Below are positions 14,928 to 24,665 of a DNA stretch of 52,168 nt, in pieces. The DNA lies in assembly GCF_004342605.1 (NCBI RefSeq), contig NZ_SLZL01000008.1:190001-242168 (forward strand). The letters are read 5' to 3'. The position numbers were made by a program, and so were the translations under genes. Position 1 is the first letter of the stretch. Each line of letters begins with the position of its first letter. This DNA is from Caulobacter sp. BK020 (GTDB taxonomy: Bacteria; Pseudomonadota; Alphaproteobacteria; Caulobacterales; Caulobacteraceae). The notes under the pieces are model-generated. The model made no database searches. It was given only the letters and a program-made list of their open reading frames with translations, and was not told the DNA's origin.

Positions 14928-16916
14928 CTACGCCTCTATCTTGTTCGCCGACCGTCGCGCCCAGCCGTATAGCACCGCCACCACGACCGCCGCGGCGATC
15001 AGGGCGAAGATCATGCCCACGTGCTCGGACGGCGCGAAGGGAACCTCCAGCGGGCCGGGCTTCTGGGTGGCGACGATCAGGCCGGCCAGGGCGACGTTGA
15101 ACAGGCTCTCGCCGACGATGAAGCCCGAGGCGATCAGCACGCCCAGGCGCTTGGCCGCCTCGCCCATCCGGTCCTTGTCGACCATCTTGTCGTAGACCCA
15201 GCCGATCACGGCCCCGACCACCACCGGCGCGGTCACGGCGCTGGGCAGGTAGATGGCCAGGCCCACGCCGAGCGGCGGAAGGCTGAAACGGCCATTGCTC
15301 GTCCGACGAAGGACGATGTCGACGATCACCAGGAGGAGGCCGATCAGGGCGCCGTAGCCCAGCAGGCTCCAGTTCAGGTCGCCGCCGATGACGCCCTTGG
15401 CCAGGGTCGAGATCAGGGTCGCCTGAGGGGCGTTCAGCGGCGTGGAGCCGGCCACCGTGCTGAGATTGGCCGCGCCGGCGAAGCCGTTCGACTGGTTCAG
15501 CAGCTCCAGCACGAACGGGATGACGATGGCGCCGGCCACGACGCCGATGACCAGGGCCACCTGCTGTTTCCACGGGGTGGCGTCGACCAGCTGACCGGTC
15601 TTCAGGTCCTGCAGGTTGTCGTTGGCCACGACGGCCACGGCCAGGACCATGGTGGTGACATAGAGGGCGTAGGCGACCAGGGCCTTGGCGATGTCCGGGC
15701 CGATCACCCCGCGGCCGACCACGCCGACCATCAGCGAGGCGCCCAGCACGGTCAGGATGGCGATGCCCGAGACCGGGCTGTTGGACGAGCCGATCAGGCC
15801 GGCCATGTAGCCGCAGACCGCCGCGGCCAGCAGGCCGGCGACCACGACGTAGCCGATGCCGATAGCCACCAAGGGGGCGGCCAGGCTGGTGATCGGACCG
15901 CCGGTCAGGAAGTGGGCCAGGAACCAGCCGGCCGGAGCCAGCAGCAGCAGCGACACCAGGCCGACCACGCTGATCGGGATGTCCTGTTCGGTGCGGGGGA
16001 TGTCCGAGCCGCCGGCCTTGCGGGTCTTGTTGGCCTCGAAGGCCGAGATCAGGCCCGACCAGATCGGCAGGGCCAGCTTGCCCAGGGTCCAGATAGCGGC
16101 GGCGCCGATGACGCCCGCGCCCATGAATCGCACCTCGGTGCGCCAGATGGTCAGGGCGTGTTCGGCCACGGCGGCGCCCGGCATCGGGTGCAGGCTGGTC
16201 ATCACCGGCACCAGCACGCCCCAGGCGATGGCCAGGCCGGCGAACATGGCCACGCCCACGGTGATCCCCATCAGATGGCCCGCGCCCATCAGGGCCAGCG
16301 AGCTGGAGGCGCCCAGGCCGGTGGCGCCGGCCCCCGCCTTGAAATAGCCCGCCACCTCGGCGGCGAAGATCTTGGCGGCGGCCAGGGCGGCGAACAGGGC
16401 CGAGGCGACGGTGCCCAGCACTACGGCGACCAGGCCGGCCTGGCCCTCGGCGGCGCCGGCCCGCGAGCCGGTGCCGACCTTCAGCACCTCGGCGGCGGCG
16501 ACGCCTTCGGGATAGGGCAGGTCGGAATTGGTCACCAGGGCCCGGCGCAGGGGAATGGTGTACATCACCCCCAGGATCCCGCCGACCAGGCAGGCGCCGA
16601 ACGTGGTCAGGAACGGCACGTGGCTCCACCAGCCGATCATCAGCAGGCCCGGCAGCACGAAGATCACCGACGACAGCGTCCCCGCCGCCGAGGCGATGGT
16701 CTGGACGATGTTGTTTTCCTGGATCGTCGCGGTCTTGAACGCGCGCAGCAGGGCCATCGAGATCACGGCCGCTGGGATCGAGGTGGCGAAGGTCAGGCCC
16801 ACCTTCAGGCCCAGATAGACCTGGGCGGCGGTGAAGACCAGGGTGATGAGGATGCCGAGGAGCACCCCTCGGATCGTGAACTCCGAACGGGGAGTCGCGG
16901 CGGCGTCGGACGACAT
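14928..16916 (-). CDS. OPT-family oligopeptide/metal-chelate transporter
   Basis: A 662-residue polytopic protein of about 15-16 membrane helices. It matches bacterial OPT transporters (proton-coupled uptake of peptides or metal complexes) through FTIRGVLLGILITLVFTAAQVYLGLKVGLTFATSIPAAVISMALLR at the N-terminus, the NNIVQTIASAAGTLSSVIFVLPGL segment and SSNSPVSGIAILT. The ATG at 16916 opens MSSDAAATPRSEFTIRG; longer frames upstream look non-coding. Monocistronic, with its own terminator. Substrate cannot be assigned. Confidence 0.87.
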   Translation of the reverse strand: MSSDAAATPRSEFTIRGVLLGILITLVFTAAQVYLGLKVGLTFATSIPAAVISMALLRAFKTATIQENNIVQTIASAAGTLSSVIFVLPGLLMIGWWSHVPFLTTFGACLVGGILGVMYTIPLRRALVTNSDLPYPEGVAAAEVLKVGTGSRAGAAEGQAGLVAVVLGTVASALFAALAAAKIFAAEVAGYFKAGAGATGLGASSSLALMGAGHLMGITVGVAMFAGLAIAWGVLVPVMTSLHPMPGAAVAEHALTIWRTEVRFMGAGVIGAAAIWTLGKLALPIWSGLISAFEANKTRKAGGSDIPRTEQDIPISVVGLVSLLLLAPAGWFLAHFLTGGPITSLAAPLVAIGIGYVVVAGLLAAAVCGYMAGLIGSSNSPVSGIAILTVLGASLMVGVVGRGVIGPDIAKALVAYALYVTTMVLAVAVVANDNLQDLKTGQLVDATPWKQQVALVIGVVAGAIVIPFVLELLNQSNGFAGAANLSTVAGSTPLNAPQATLISTLAKGVIGGDLNWSLLGYGALIGLLLVIVDIVLRRTSNGRFSLPPLGVGLAIYLPSAVTAPVVVGAVIGWVYDKMVDKDRMGEAAKRLGVLIASGFIVGESLFNVALAGLIVATQKPGPLEVPFAPSEHVGMIFALIAAAVVVAVLYGWARRSANKIEA

Positions 16917-17045
16917 GCAGGGTCCCAAAACAGTTAAGGCGGCCGGACCTTGCACGTCCGACCGCCCCAAACTCAAGTCTTGTTCCGCATTTCGGCGATT
17001 TCCGGGTCGCGGCGACCCTTGAAATCGCCCCTCGCGGGAACGGTT

Positions 17046-17095
17046 AGAGCACGATAGCCGAAAGTGGATGCCGGTTTCGGCGGCCATCGTGCTCC
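17046..17095. repeat. Alphaproteobacterial hairpin repeat
   Basis: GAGCACGAT-a-GCCGAAA, then GTGGATGCCGG, then TTTCGGC and ATCGTGCTC. The layout (outer GAGCA..TGCTC arms, inner CCGAAA/TTTCGG arms, spacer GTGGNNNCCGG) is one seen as a dispersed element in many alphaproteobacteria. It lies just past the phoH stop and may help end its transcript. Confidence 0.6.
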
Positions 17096-17100
17096 AAGTA

Positions 17101-17874
17101 TCAGAGCACGCCCAGCATCTCGGCCACCAGCGGGTGGCGGACGATGTCGCGGTCGGCCAGGCGGACCACCGCGATGTTCTCGACCGGCTCGAACTTGGCC
17201 GAGACCTCGGCCAGGCCGGAAATGCCCGGCAGCAGGTCGGACTGGTTCGGGTCGCCCGTCACCACCATGGTCGAGTTCCAGCCGAGGCGGGTCAGCAGCA
17301 TCTTCAGCTGCATGTAGGTGCAGTTCTGGGCCTCGTCGATCACCACGAAGGCGTTGTTCAGGGTGCGGCCGCGCATGAAGCCGACCGGGGCGATCTCGAT
17401 GGCGCCCTCGGCCATCAGGGCCCGCATGCGCTTGACCGACAGCCGGTCGCTGAGCGCGTCGTAGAGCGGCCGCAGATAGGGGGCCAGCTTGTCCTCCATG
17501 TCGCCCGGCAGGTAGCCGATCGACTCGCCGGCCTCGACGGCGGGGCGCGACAGTACGATGCGGCCGACCTTGCCGGCCTCGAGCGCCTCAACGGCCTTGG
17601 CGATGGCGATGTAGGTCTTGCCGGTGCCGGCCGGGCCCAGCGCCATGATCAGGTTCTTGTCGTCGATCGCCTCCATCAGGGTCGCCTGACCCGGCGATTT
17701 GGGTTTGATCGTTTTGAGATAACTCTGGTCCCGATCCTCATGCCCCGGATTGCCCAGCGGCGACCAAGCTTGACGATGCTCCACCGGCAGGCGACGCACC
17801 TTGGCGTCGTCGTCGTAACGGCCGGCGTCGTTCGCGCCTTCGCGCACCATCCGCTTGAGAGCTCGCTTGGTCAT
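17101..17874 (-). CDS. phoH: PhoH-family ATPase
   Basis: A 257-residue P-loop ATPase of the PhoH group, linked in other bacteria to RNA metabolism and stress. Walker A is GPAGTGKTY (about 80-88) and Walker B is AFVVIDEAQN (about 174-183); the helicase-like VTGDPNQSDL sensor motif follows. Two ATGs are possible. The one at 17874 is preferred because GGAGG (17880-17884) lies 5 nt before it and overlaps the upstream ATG at 17886. An intrinsic terminator stands 22 nt upstream of the start. Members next to ybeY are common; here the neighbours are OPT and carbonic anhydrase genes. Confidence 0.87.
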   Translation of the reverse strand: MTKRALKRMVREGANDAGRYDDDAKVRRLPVEHRQAWSPLGNPGHEDRDQSYLKTIKPKSPGQATLMEAIDDKNLIMALGPAGTGKTYIAIAKAVEALEAGKVGRIVLSRPAVEAGESIGYLPGDMEDKLAPYLRPLYDALSDRLSVKRMRALMAEGAIEIAPVGFMRGRTLNNAFVVIDEAQNCTYMQLKMLLTRLGWNSTMVVTGDPNQSDLLPGISGLAEVSAKFEPVENIAVVRLADRDIVRHPLVAEMLGVL

Positions 17875-17895
17875 GTAAGCCTCCATTCAGGCATG

Positions 17896-17925
17896 AAAAA
17901 AGGACGTGGCCGGGTGGCGACGTCC
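17896..17925 (-). terminator. Intrinsic terminator immediately ahead of phoH
   Basis: Minus-strand hairpin GGACGT / ACGTCC with an inner GCC/GGC pair and a 4-nt loop, followed by six T. It lies between any upstream minus-strand promoter and the phoH ribosome-binding site. No gene upstream on that strand needs it, so it either attenuates phoH or ends a small RNA. The remaining sequence to 18201 shows no credible protein. Confidence 0.7.
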
Positions 17926-18201
17926 TTGGAGCAGGTGGGGAGGAGAAAAACGGAAACGCGAGCGCGGCCGGGCGGTTCGGAGCTTGCCCCCGAAGGCGGT
18001 AATGAACGCCCAAACCCCAAAACCGACACCCAAGGTCTCCGTTACCGGGAGGCCGCGTTCGGCGATCGAGCGCGGCTCGGATACGAGAAGAATGACTCCC
18101 GATGTCGGAGTGTTCCCCCTCGAATCGCACAAATACAATGGGGCAGGCATGGTTTATGACCCGTTAAGGCCCTGCCTGCTTCCAGAACACGAGGTGTACG
18201 G

Positions 18202-18732
18202 ATGACTGTCTATTCCTTGGGCGCCGCAAGTCCTTCCCTGCCCGCGGACGGCGAATATTGGATCGCGCCCAGCGCCTCGGTGATGGGAAATGTCTTGTTG
18301 CGGAAGAATTCCAGCGTCTGGTGGGGCGCAATAGTTCGCGGCGACAATGATCCGATCGAGATCGGCGAGAACAGCAATGTTCAGGACGGCTCAGTACTTC
18401 ACACCGATGTCGGCAGCCCGCTGACCATCGGGGCCAATGTGACGATCGGCCACATGGTGATGCTTCACGGCTGCACGGTCGGCGACGGCTCGCTGGTCGG
18501 AATTGGGGCGATCGTGCTCAACGGGGCGAAGATCGGGAAGAACTGCCTGATCGGGGCTGGCGCCCTGATCACCGAAGGCAAGGAGATCCCCGATAATTCG
18601 ATGGTGATGGGCGCGCCCGGCAAGGTGGTCCGCGAGATCGGCGAAGGCCACGCCCTGATCCTGCAGGCCTCGGCCCTGCACTATGTCGAGAACTGGAAAC
18701 GCTACCGGACCGAGCTTTCCCGCCTGGACTGA
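18202..18732 (+). CDS. Gamma-class carbonic anhydrase-like protein
   Basis: A 176-residue left-handed beta-helix protein built from hexapeptide repeats. The three zinc-binding histidines of gamma-carbonic anhydrases are in place: H67 (VLHTD), H84 and H89 (IGHMVMLHG). The RGDN loop (46-49) and [11 protein letters not shown]-terminal helix are also typical. These trimeric enzymes interconvert CO2 and bicarbonate or act as PaaY/YrdA-like proteins whose activity is uncertain. The ATG follows a leader with GAGGTG about 8 nt upstream. Monocistronic. Confidence 0.85.
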   Translation: MTVYSLGAASPSLPADGEYWIAPSASVMGNVLLRKNSSVWWGAIVRGDNDPIEIGENSNVQDGSVLHTDVGSPLTIGANVTIGHMVMLHGCTVGDGSLVGIGAIVLNGAKIGKNCLIGAGALITEGKEIPDNSMVMGAPGKVVREIGEGHALILQASALHYVENWKRYRTELSRLD

Positions 18733-18808
18733 GCGCCCGGGATGACAGCGACAAGACCCCGGAAACGCGTCTCGGATCGCGATTTTTGAGATCCCTCAAG
18801 GAATCCCC

Positions 18809-18834
18809 GAGGGCGGGGCGCGATCGGTGCGTAG
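18809..18834 (+). promoter_or_regulatory. Candidate ECF promoter of copA
   Basis: GAGGG (18809-18813), 16 bp, CGTAG (18830-18834), 31 bp before the copA ATG. The same two blocks at the same spacing precede copC, the anti-sigma gene and the DUF305 gene. Confidence 0.65.
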
Positions 18835-18865
18835 CCAAACAGTTGGCGTCGTCGAGGGACCGGCA

Positions 18866-21046
<2,181 letters not shown>

Positions 21047-21067
21047 CGAAACCTGGCGGATCCTGGC

Positions 21068-21093
21068 GAGGGGCGAGCGTCGCCAGCGCGTAT
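21068..21093 (+). promoter_or_regulatory. Candidate ECF promoter of copCD
   Basis: GAGGG (21068-21072), 16 bp, CGTAT (21089-21093), 36 bp before the copC ATG. It lies in the 83-bp gap after copA, so copCD could be transcribed separately by the same sigma factor. Confidence 0.6.
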
Positions 21094-21129
21094 TGGCTCG
21101 GCCATGCCACCTTTCGAAGGACCTGTCCC

Positions 21130-21489
21130 ATGACCCTGCGCGCGCTCCTTGTCACCACCCTGGCCGTTTCGACCCTGGTCGCGGGTGAGGCCAGCGCCCA
21201 CGCCAAGCTTGTGGCCTCCGATCCGGCGGCGAACGCCGCGGTGGCGGCGCCGAAGACCGTGTCGCTGACCTTCAACGAAAAACTCGCGCCGGCCTTCTCG
21301 ACCTTCGAGATCGCCCGGGCCGACGGCGTGAAGATCCCCGTGAAGACGACGGTCTCCAAGGACCGCAAGACCGTCTCGGGCGCGCCCCGCGACAGGCTGG
21401 CGGCCGGCGCCTACAAGGTGACCTGGCGCGTGGCGGCCGCCGATGACGGCCACCGCATGGACGGCGTCGTCACCTTCACGGTGAAGTAG
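21130..21489 (+). CDS. copC: Periplasmic copper-binding protein CopC
   Basis: A 119-residue exported protein. The signal peptide ends at ASA (21-23), leaving His24 as the mature N-terminus, which is the N-terminal copper ligand of CopC proteins. The matching D106-G-H108 pair (DDGHRMDG) completes the usual Cu(II) site. The body is the expected beta-sandwich (KTVSLTFNEKLAPAFSTFEI). AAGGA sits 8 nt before the ATG. It ends 2 bp before copD, so the pair is a tight unit for periplasmic copper binding and uptake or sequestration. Confidence 0.9.
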   Translation: MTLRALLVTTLAVSTLVAGEASAHAKLVASDPAANAAVAAPKTVSLTFNEKLAPAFSTFEIARADGVKIPVKTTVSKDRKTVSGAPRDRLAAGAYKVTWRVAAADDGHRMDGVVTFTVK

Positions 21490-21491
21490 CC

Positions 21492-22421
21492 GTGGAGGCG
21501 GCGGTCGTCGTTCTGCGCTGGGTCCAGTACGCGGCGAGCTTCGTCCTTGCCGGCGGGGCCCTGTTCGCGCTCTACGCCCTGCCGGCGCGCGGGCCGTCGA
21601 GCGCGGCGGCGATGGCCTGGCCGCGGCGTGTGCTCGCCGGCTCAGCGGCCATCCTTCTGCTGGCGACGGCGCTGGGCCTTTCCGCCCAGACCGCCGTCGT
21701 CGCCGGGTCGCTGTCCGCCGCGCTCGCCCCCGCAACCCTGGCCTCGGTGCTGACCGACATGGCCATGGGGCCCGCCTCCGTCGCGCGAGGTCTCAGCGCC
21801 GCCCTGGCCCTGGGCCTGCTCCTGGCCAAGCGCCCTGGAACCCCGGCCTGGGTCGCGAGCTCCAGCCTCGGCGCCGTCGCGACCGCGAGCCTGGCCTGGA
21901 TGGGGCACGGCGCGGCGACCGAGGGCGCCGGGTCCCTGATCCACCTGGCGGCCGACATCGCGCACCTGGCCGCGGCGGCGGTCTGGATCGGCGCGATCGT
22001 CTTCTTCCTGATCCTGGCCCGGCTCGCCGACGGCACGGATGCCGACGGCCTCGGCGCCTTCCACGACGCGCTGGCGGGGTTTTCCGGGATCGGCTCGGCG
22101 CTGGTCGCCGTGCTCCTGGCCACCGGCCTGGTCAACAGCGGATTCCTGGTCGGGATGGCGGGCCTGCCCGGCCTCTTCACCACGCTCTATGGCCGCCTGC
22201 TGCTTCTCAAGCTGCTGGTCTTCGCCGCGATGCTGGTTCTGGCCGCGGCCAACCGGTTTCGGCTCACCCCGGCGTTGCGCGGCGCGCTGGACGATCCCGA
22301 CCGCGCCGCGGCGGCCGTCGTCGCGCTGAGGAAGAGCCTCGCCCTGGAGACGGGCGCCGCCCTGGCCGTCCTGGCCCTGGTGGCCTGGCTCGGACGCCTG
22401 GCGCCCCTCTCTTCGCTCTAG
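21492..22421 (+). CDS. copD: Inner-membrane copper protein CopD
   Basis: A 309-residue membrane protein with about 8 helices, as in CopD/YebZ. It begins with GTG two bases after copC. Helix segments include LRWVQYAASFVLAGGALFAL, the His-containing MGHGAA and IHLAADIAHLAAAAVWIGAIVFFLIL region (possible copper ligands) and LLLLKLLVFAAMLVLAAANRF, a family signature. It is thought to move copper across the inner membrane together with CopC. Confidence 0.88.
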   Translation: MEAAVVVLRWVQYAASFVLAGGALFALYALPARGPSSAAAMAWPRRVLAGSAAILLLATALGLSAQTAVVAGSLSAALAPATLASVLTDMAMGPASVARGLSAALALGLLLAKRPGTPAWVASSSLGAVATASLAWMGHGAATEGAGSLIHLAADIAHLAAAAVWIGAIVFFLILARLADGTDADGLGAFHDALAGFSGIGSALVAVLLATGLVNSGFLVGMAGLPGLFTTLYGRLLLLKLLVFAAMLVLAAANRFRLTPALRGALDDPDRAAAAVVALRKSLALETGAALAVLALVAWLGRLAPLSSL

Positions 22422-22454
22422 CGCCTGTGGTTGTTGACGATCTTGGACCGAATT

Positions 22455-22540
22455 CCTCGTCCTTCGACAAGCTCAGGATGCGGAATTCTACTCAACCGCC
22501 TTGCCAGTAGCCCTCATCCTGAGCCTGTCGAAGGACGAGG
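22455..22540. repeat. Dispersed hairpin repeat, family 3
   Basis: Arms CCTCGTCCTTCGACAAGCTC and GAGCCTGTCGAAGGACGAGG, about 38 bp apart, with an inner AGGATG/CATCCT pair. This CTTCGACA-GCTCAGGATG element is widespread in alphaproteobacteria. It separates convergent copD and sigma-factor genes. Confidence 0.75.
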
Positions 22541-22559
22541 GCGGCGCCTCTACGCCAAA

Positions 22560-22583
22560 CGGCTAACGGCTAACGGCTAACGG
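22560..22583. repeat. Heptamer tandem repeat
   Basis: CGGCTAA repeated three times plus CGG, in the same intergenic gap between copD and the sigma-factor gene. Confidence 0.7.
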
Positions 22584-22612
22584 TCCACAGAACCTAGCGC
22601 CCGACCCGCCCC

Positions 22613-23197
22613 TCATCCGCCGCGCGAAACATCGCCGAGCCATTCGGCCAGCCGCTTCCGGGCGCGATAGACCCGCGTCTCGACGGTCTTGACGCTGACG
22701 CCCAGCAGGTTCGCGGCGGCCTGCTGGGAATAGTCTTCCAGATAGGTCAGGATCAGCGGCTCCTTCAGCCGTGCCGGCAGGCGGGCGATCGCCGCTTCGA
22801 GACGGGCCAGCCGCTGGGCGCGTTCGGCCTGCGCCTCGGGATCGAGGCCCCCGTCGGCGTAGTCGGGCGATCCCGGCGCGTCGATCGAGCGTTCGCCGAG
22901 CACAAGCCGCCGGACCAGCAGACGCCGTCCGCGATCGCGGCATTTGTTGAGCGCGATGGCGCGCAGCCAGGTGGGAAACGGACGGGCCGGATCGTAGCGG
23001 TCCAGCGCCTTCCAGGCCGAGACGAAGCTTTCCTGGACGATGTCGCGGGCCGCCTCGGGGTCGCCGACGTGACGGCGGGCGAAGGCGAACAGCGCGCCCT
23101 TGTGCCGACGCATCAGCTGGCTGAACGCCGGCTCGTCCCCGGAGGCCGCCCGCCGCGCCAGCTCGGCGTCGTCCTGCTCGCCCGCGGGGACGGTCAC
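22613..23197 (-). CDS. ECF sigma factor, CnrH-like
   Basis: A 194-residue extracytoplasmic-function sigma factor with region 2 at about 25-95 (RDIVQESFVSAWKALDRYDPARPFPTWLRAIALNKCRDRGRR) and region 4 at about 130-185 (LPARLKEPLILTYLEDYSQQAAANLLGVSVKTVETRVYRARKRL). It is third in the order anti-sigma, sensor, sigma, exactly as in cnrYXH of metal-resistant bacteria, and similar in length to CnrH. It starts with GTG overlapping the sensor stop. It should direct RNA polymerase to the GAGGG-N16-CGTA sites around this island, including the one before its own operon. Confidence 0.87.
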   Translation of the reverse strand: MTVPAGEQDDAELARRAASGDEPAFSQLMRRHKGALFAFARRHVGDPEAARDIVQESFVSAWKALDRYDPARPFPTWLRAIALNKCRDRGRRLLVRRLVLGERSIDAPGSPDYADGGLDPEAQAERAQRLARLEAAIARLPARLKEPLILTYLEDYSQQAAANLLGVSVKTVETRVYRARKRLAEWLGDVSRGG

Positions 23198-23634
23198 GGC
23201 GTGTCGTTCGTCAGGGCCTCGCTGACGCGGCGGTCGAACTTGGCCGCCTGCTCGGGGGTCAGCACCTTGCGCATGGCCAGGACGTGCTGGACGGTTTCCA
23301 GCTGCAAGGCCCCCATGGCGGCATGGAAGCGCTCCACGGCCGCCTCGACCTGCGGCGTATATTCGTGACGCGCCTGGATCGCCGCCGCCAGCTCGGCGTT
23401 GGCCGCGCGGAGCTCGGCCTCGCGGGCCTTGCGGCGCACGGCGAAATCCTGTTCCAGCACCTCCAGGCGCCGGTCCTGTTCGGGGGTCAGCTCCAGGTCA
23501 TGGTGGACCATCTCGTGCAGCGAGCCCGGATGGCGGCCGGGCAGCAGGCCGGACGCGCCGATCCACGCCCCCGCGGCGCCCGCCAGCAGGGCCAGGACCA
23601 CGGTCAGGACGAGGCCGAGGCTGATCCTGGGCAT
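23194..23634 (-). CDS. Periplasmic metal sensor, CnrX-type
   Basis: A 146-residue protein with an N-terminal membrane anchor (about 5-25) and a helical periplasmic sensor domain with two T-P-E-Q elements, as in the CnrX/Metal_resist family. The metal ligands of CnrX (H42, H46, E63, H119, M123) all have counterparts at a constant offset of two: H40 and H44 in HEMVH, E61, H117 and M121 in HVLAM. In CnrX, metal binding relieves the anti-sigma factor. Extra histidines (H35, H45, H90, H104) are present. It overlaps both neighbours (TGATG and GTGA junctions). Confidence 0.85.
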   Translation of the reverse strand: MPRISLGLVLTVVLALLAGAAGAWIGASGLLPGRHPGSLHEMVHHDLELTPEQDRRLEVLEQDFAVRRKAREAELRAANAELAAAIQARHEYTPQVEAAVERFHAAMGALQLETVQHVLAMRKVLTPEQAAKFDRRVSEALTNDTP

Positions 23635-23921
23635 CAGCGGCCCGTCAGCAGGGTCGAGGGCGCCAGATGCGCGTCGATCGAGAACACCGAGATCTCAGCG
23701 GGCCGCCGCGCCGCGGCCGTGGCGGCGTAGCTCCCGCCGGCCAGACCGATCCCCAGCGCAGCGACGATGCAGGCCGCGCGCAGGGGCAGCAGGACGCCGG
23801 ACGAACGCCGGGCGTCGCGAAGACGATCGATACGCGACCACACCTCGCCTTCAAGACCGTGCAAGGCCGCCGTCGGCGCCTGTCGCAAGTCTCTCAACAA
23901 TCCATCGAGCGCGTCGCTCAT
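23634..23921 (-). CDS. Membrane anti-sigma factor, CnrY-type
   Basis: A 95-residue protein, the size expected for CnrY. The cytoplasmic N-terminus (SDALDGLLRDLRQAPTAALHGLEGEVWSRIDRLRD) carries the leucine-spaced pattern with AP and VWxRI that clasps the sigma factor. One membrane span follows (about residues 43-68), then a short periplasmic tail that could meet the sensor. It is the first gene of the operon and is preceded by a candidate ECF promoter, implying autoregulation. Its stop overlaps the sensor start. Confidence 0.82.
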   Translation of the reverse strand: MSDALDGLLRDLRQAPTAALHGLEGEVWSRIDRLRDARRSSGVLLPLRAACIVAALGIGLAGGSYAATAAARRPAEISVFSIDAHLAPSTLLTGR

Positions 23922-23950
23922 GGCCGATTCCCCTGACCTTCACGCCCAGA

Positions 23951-23976
23951 CTACGCACGCGCCGCCCCGATCCCTC
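23951..23976 (-). promoter_or_regulatory. Candidate ECF promoter of the anti-sigma/sensor/sigma operon
   Basis: On the minus strand, GAGGG (23976-23972), 16 bp, CGTAG (23955-23951), 29 bp before the anti-sigma ATG. The downstream block reads GTGCGTAG, identical over 8 bp to the copA copy. Confidence 0.65.
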
Positions 23977-24027
23977 AAGCGTCACAGGACGAGCGATCGC
24001 CCTGACCGACAGCGCCCGATCGATCGC

Positions 24028-24504
24028 TCAGGGCAGCATCGCATCCATCTGGTCGATCTCGGCCTGCTGCCCCTTGATGATCGTCGCGCATAGCGCCCGG
24101 ATCTCCGGATCGCGCACGGGGGCCTTGCCGCACATCAGGATCGCGCCCGAATGGTGCGGGATCATCGAGCGCAGGAACTCCCGGTCGCCGATCAGCCATT
24201 GCTGGCGAATGGCAACGAAACAGACAAGTCCCAGAACCAGGCTGGCGCCGACCAGGGCGCGGTTCAGCCCAGCCTTCGGATACATCATGCTCATCAGCAG
24301 CAGTTCGAGCACGACCATCGGCGCGGTCATCAGGCCGGCCATGTAGGCCTGGTTGAGGTTGGGGCGAATGCTCGAGGCCCTGTCGACCATGGCGTACATC
24401 AAGGCGTACATGGCGGCGAACGACAGGGCCGTCATCACCGCCAGCCTCAGATAGGGCCGGTGATGCTCTTGGGGTTGATGCCGCTGGGAATGACCCTGGT
24501 CCAT
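24028..24504 (-). CDS. DUF305-domain membrane protein
   Basis: A 158-residue protein with a His/Gln-rich start (DQGHSQRHQPQEHH), three hydrophobic segments (about 22-42, 53-72, 82-100) and a C-terminal DUF305 domain (FLRSMIPHHSGAILMCGKAPVRDPEIRALCATIIKGQQAEIDQMDAML). The HH pair and nearby Met/Cys could bind copper; DUF305 proteins are often found with copper genes but lack a defined activity. GGAGG precedes the ATG by 5 nt. A candidate ECF promoter lies 38 bp upstream. Confidence 0.82.
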   Translation of the reverse strand: MDQGHSQRHQPQEHHRPYLRLAVMTALSFAAMYALMYAMVDRASSIRPNLNQAYMAGLMTAPMVVLELLLMSMMYPKAGLNRALVGASLVLGLVCFVAIRQQWLIGDREFLRSMIPHHSGAILMCGKAPVRDPEIRALCATIIKGQQAEIDQMDAMLP

Positions 24505-24542
24505 CGTCGCCTCCGGGATTGCTGCTGCCGTCCAGGGTCTCC

Positions 24543-24568
24543 ATACGGCCCGCGTGGTCGGCGCCCTC
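24543..24568 (-). promoter_or_regulatory. Candidate ECF promoter of the DUF305 gene
   Basis: On the minus strand, GAGGG (24568-24564), 16 bp, CGTAT (24547-24543). Fourth copy of the motif found before copA, copC and the anti-sigma gene. Confidence 0.6.
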
Positions 24569-24665
24569 GATTCGTCGGCGAACTCGCAACCCCTTGCCGG
24601 CCGTCCAAAGCCGCGCCACTCTCTGCCTTAACAACGATAATATTGCAGGGAGGCGACGTCGGACC

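Noticed and set aside
17887..18150. 87-residue minus-strand frame upstream of phoH
   Set aside because: It reads through the intrinsic terminator and its T-run and has no convincing ribosome-binding site.
22560..22583. CGGCTAA tandem repeats as a binding-site array
   Set aside because: Only three units between convergent genes, where a regulatory array has no promoter to act on.
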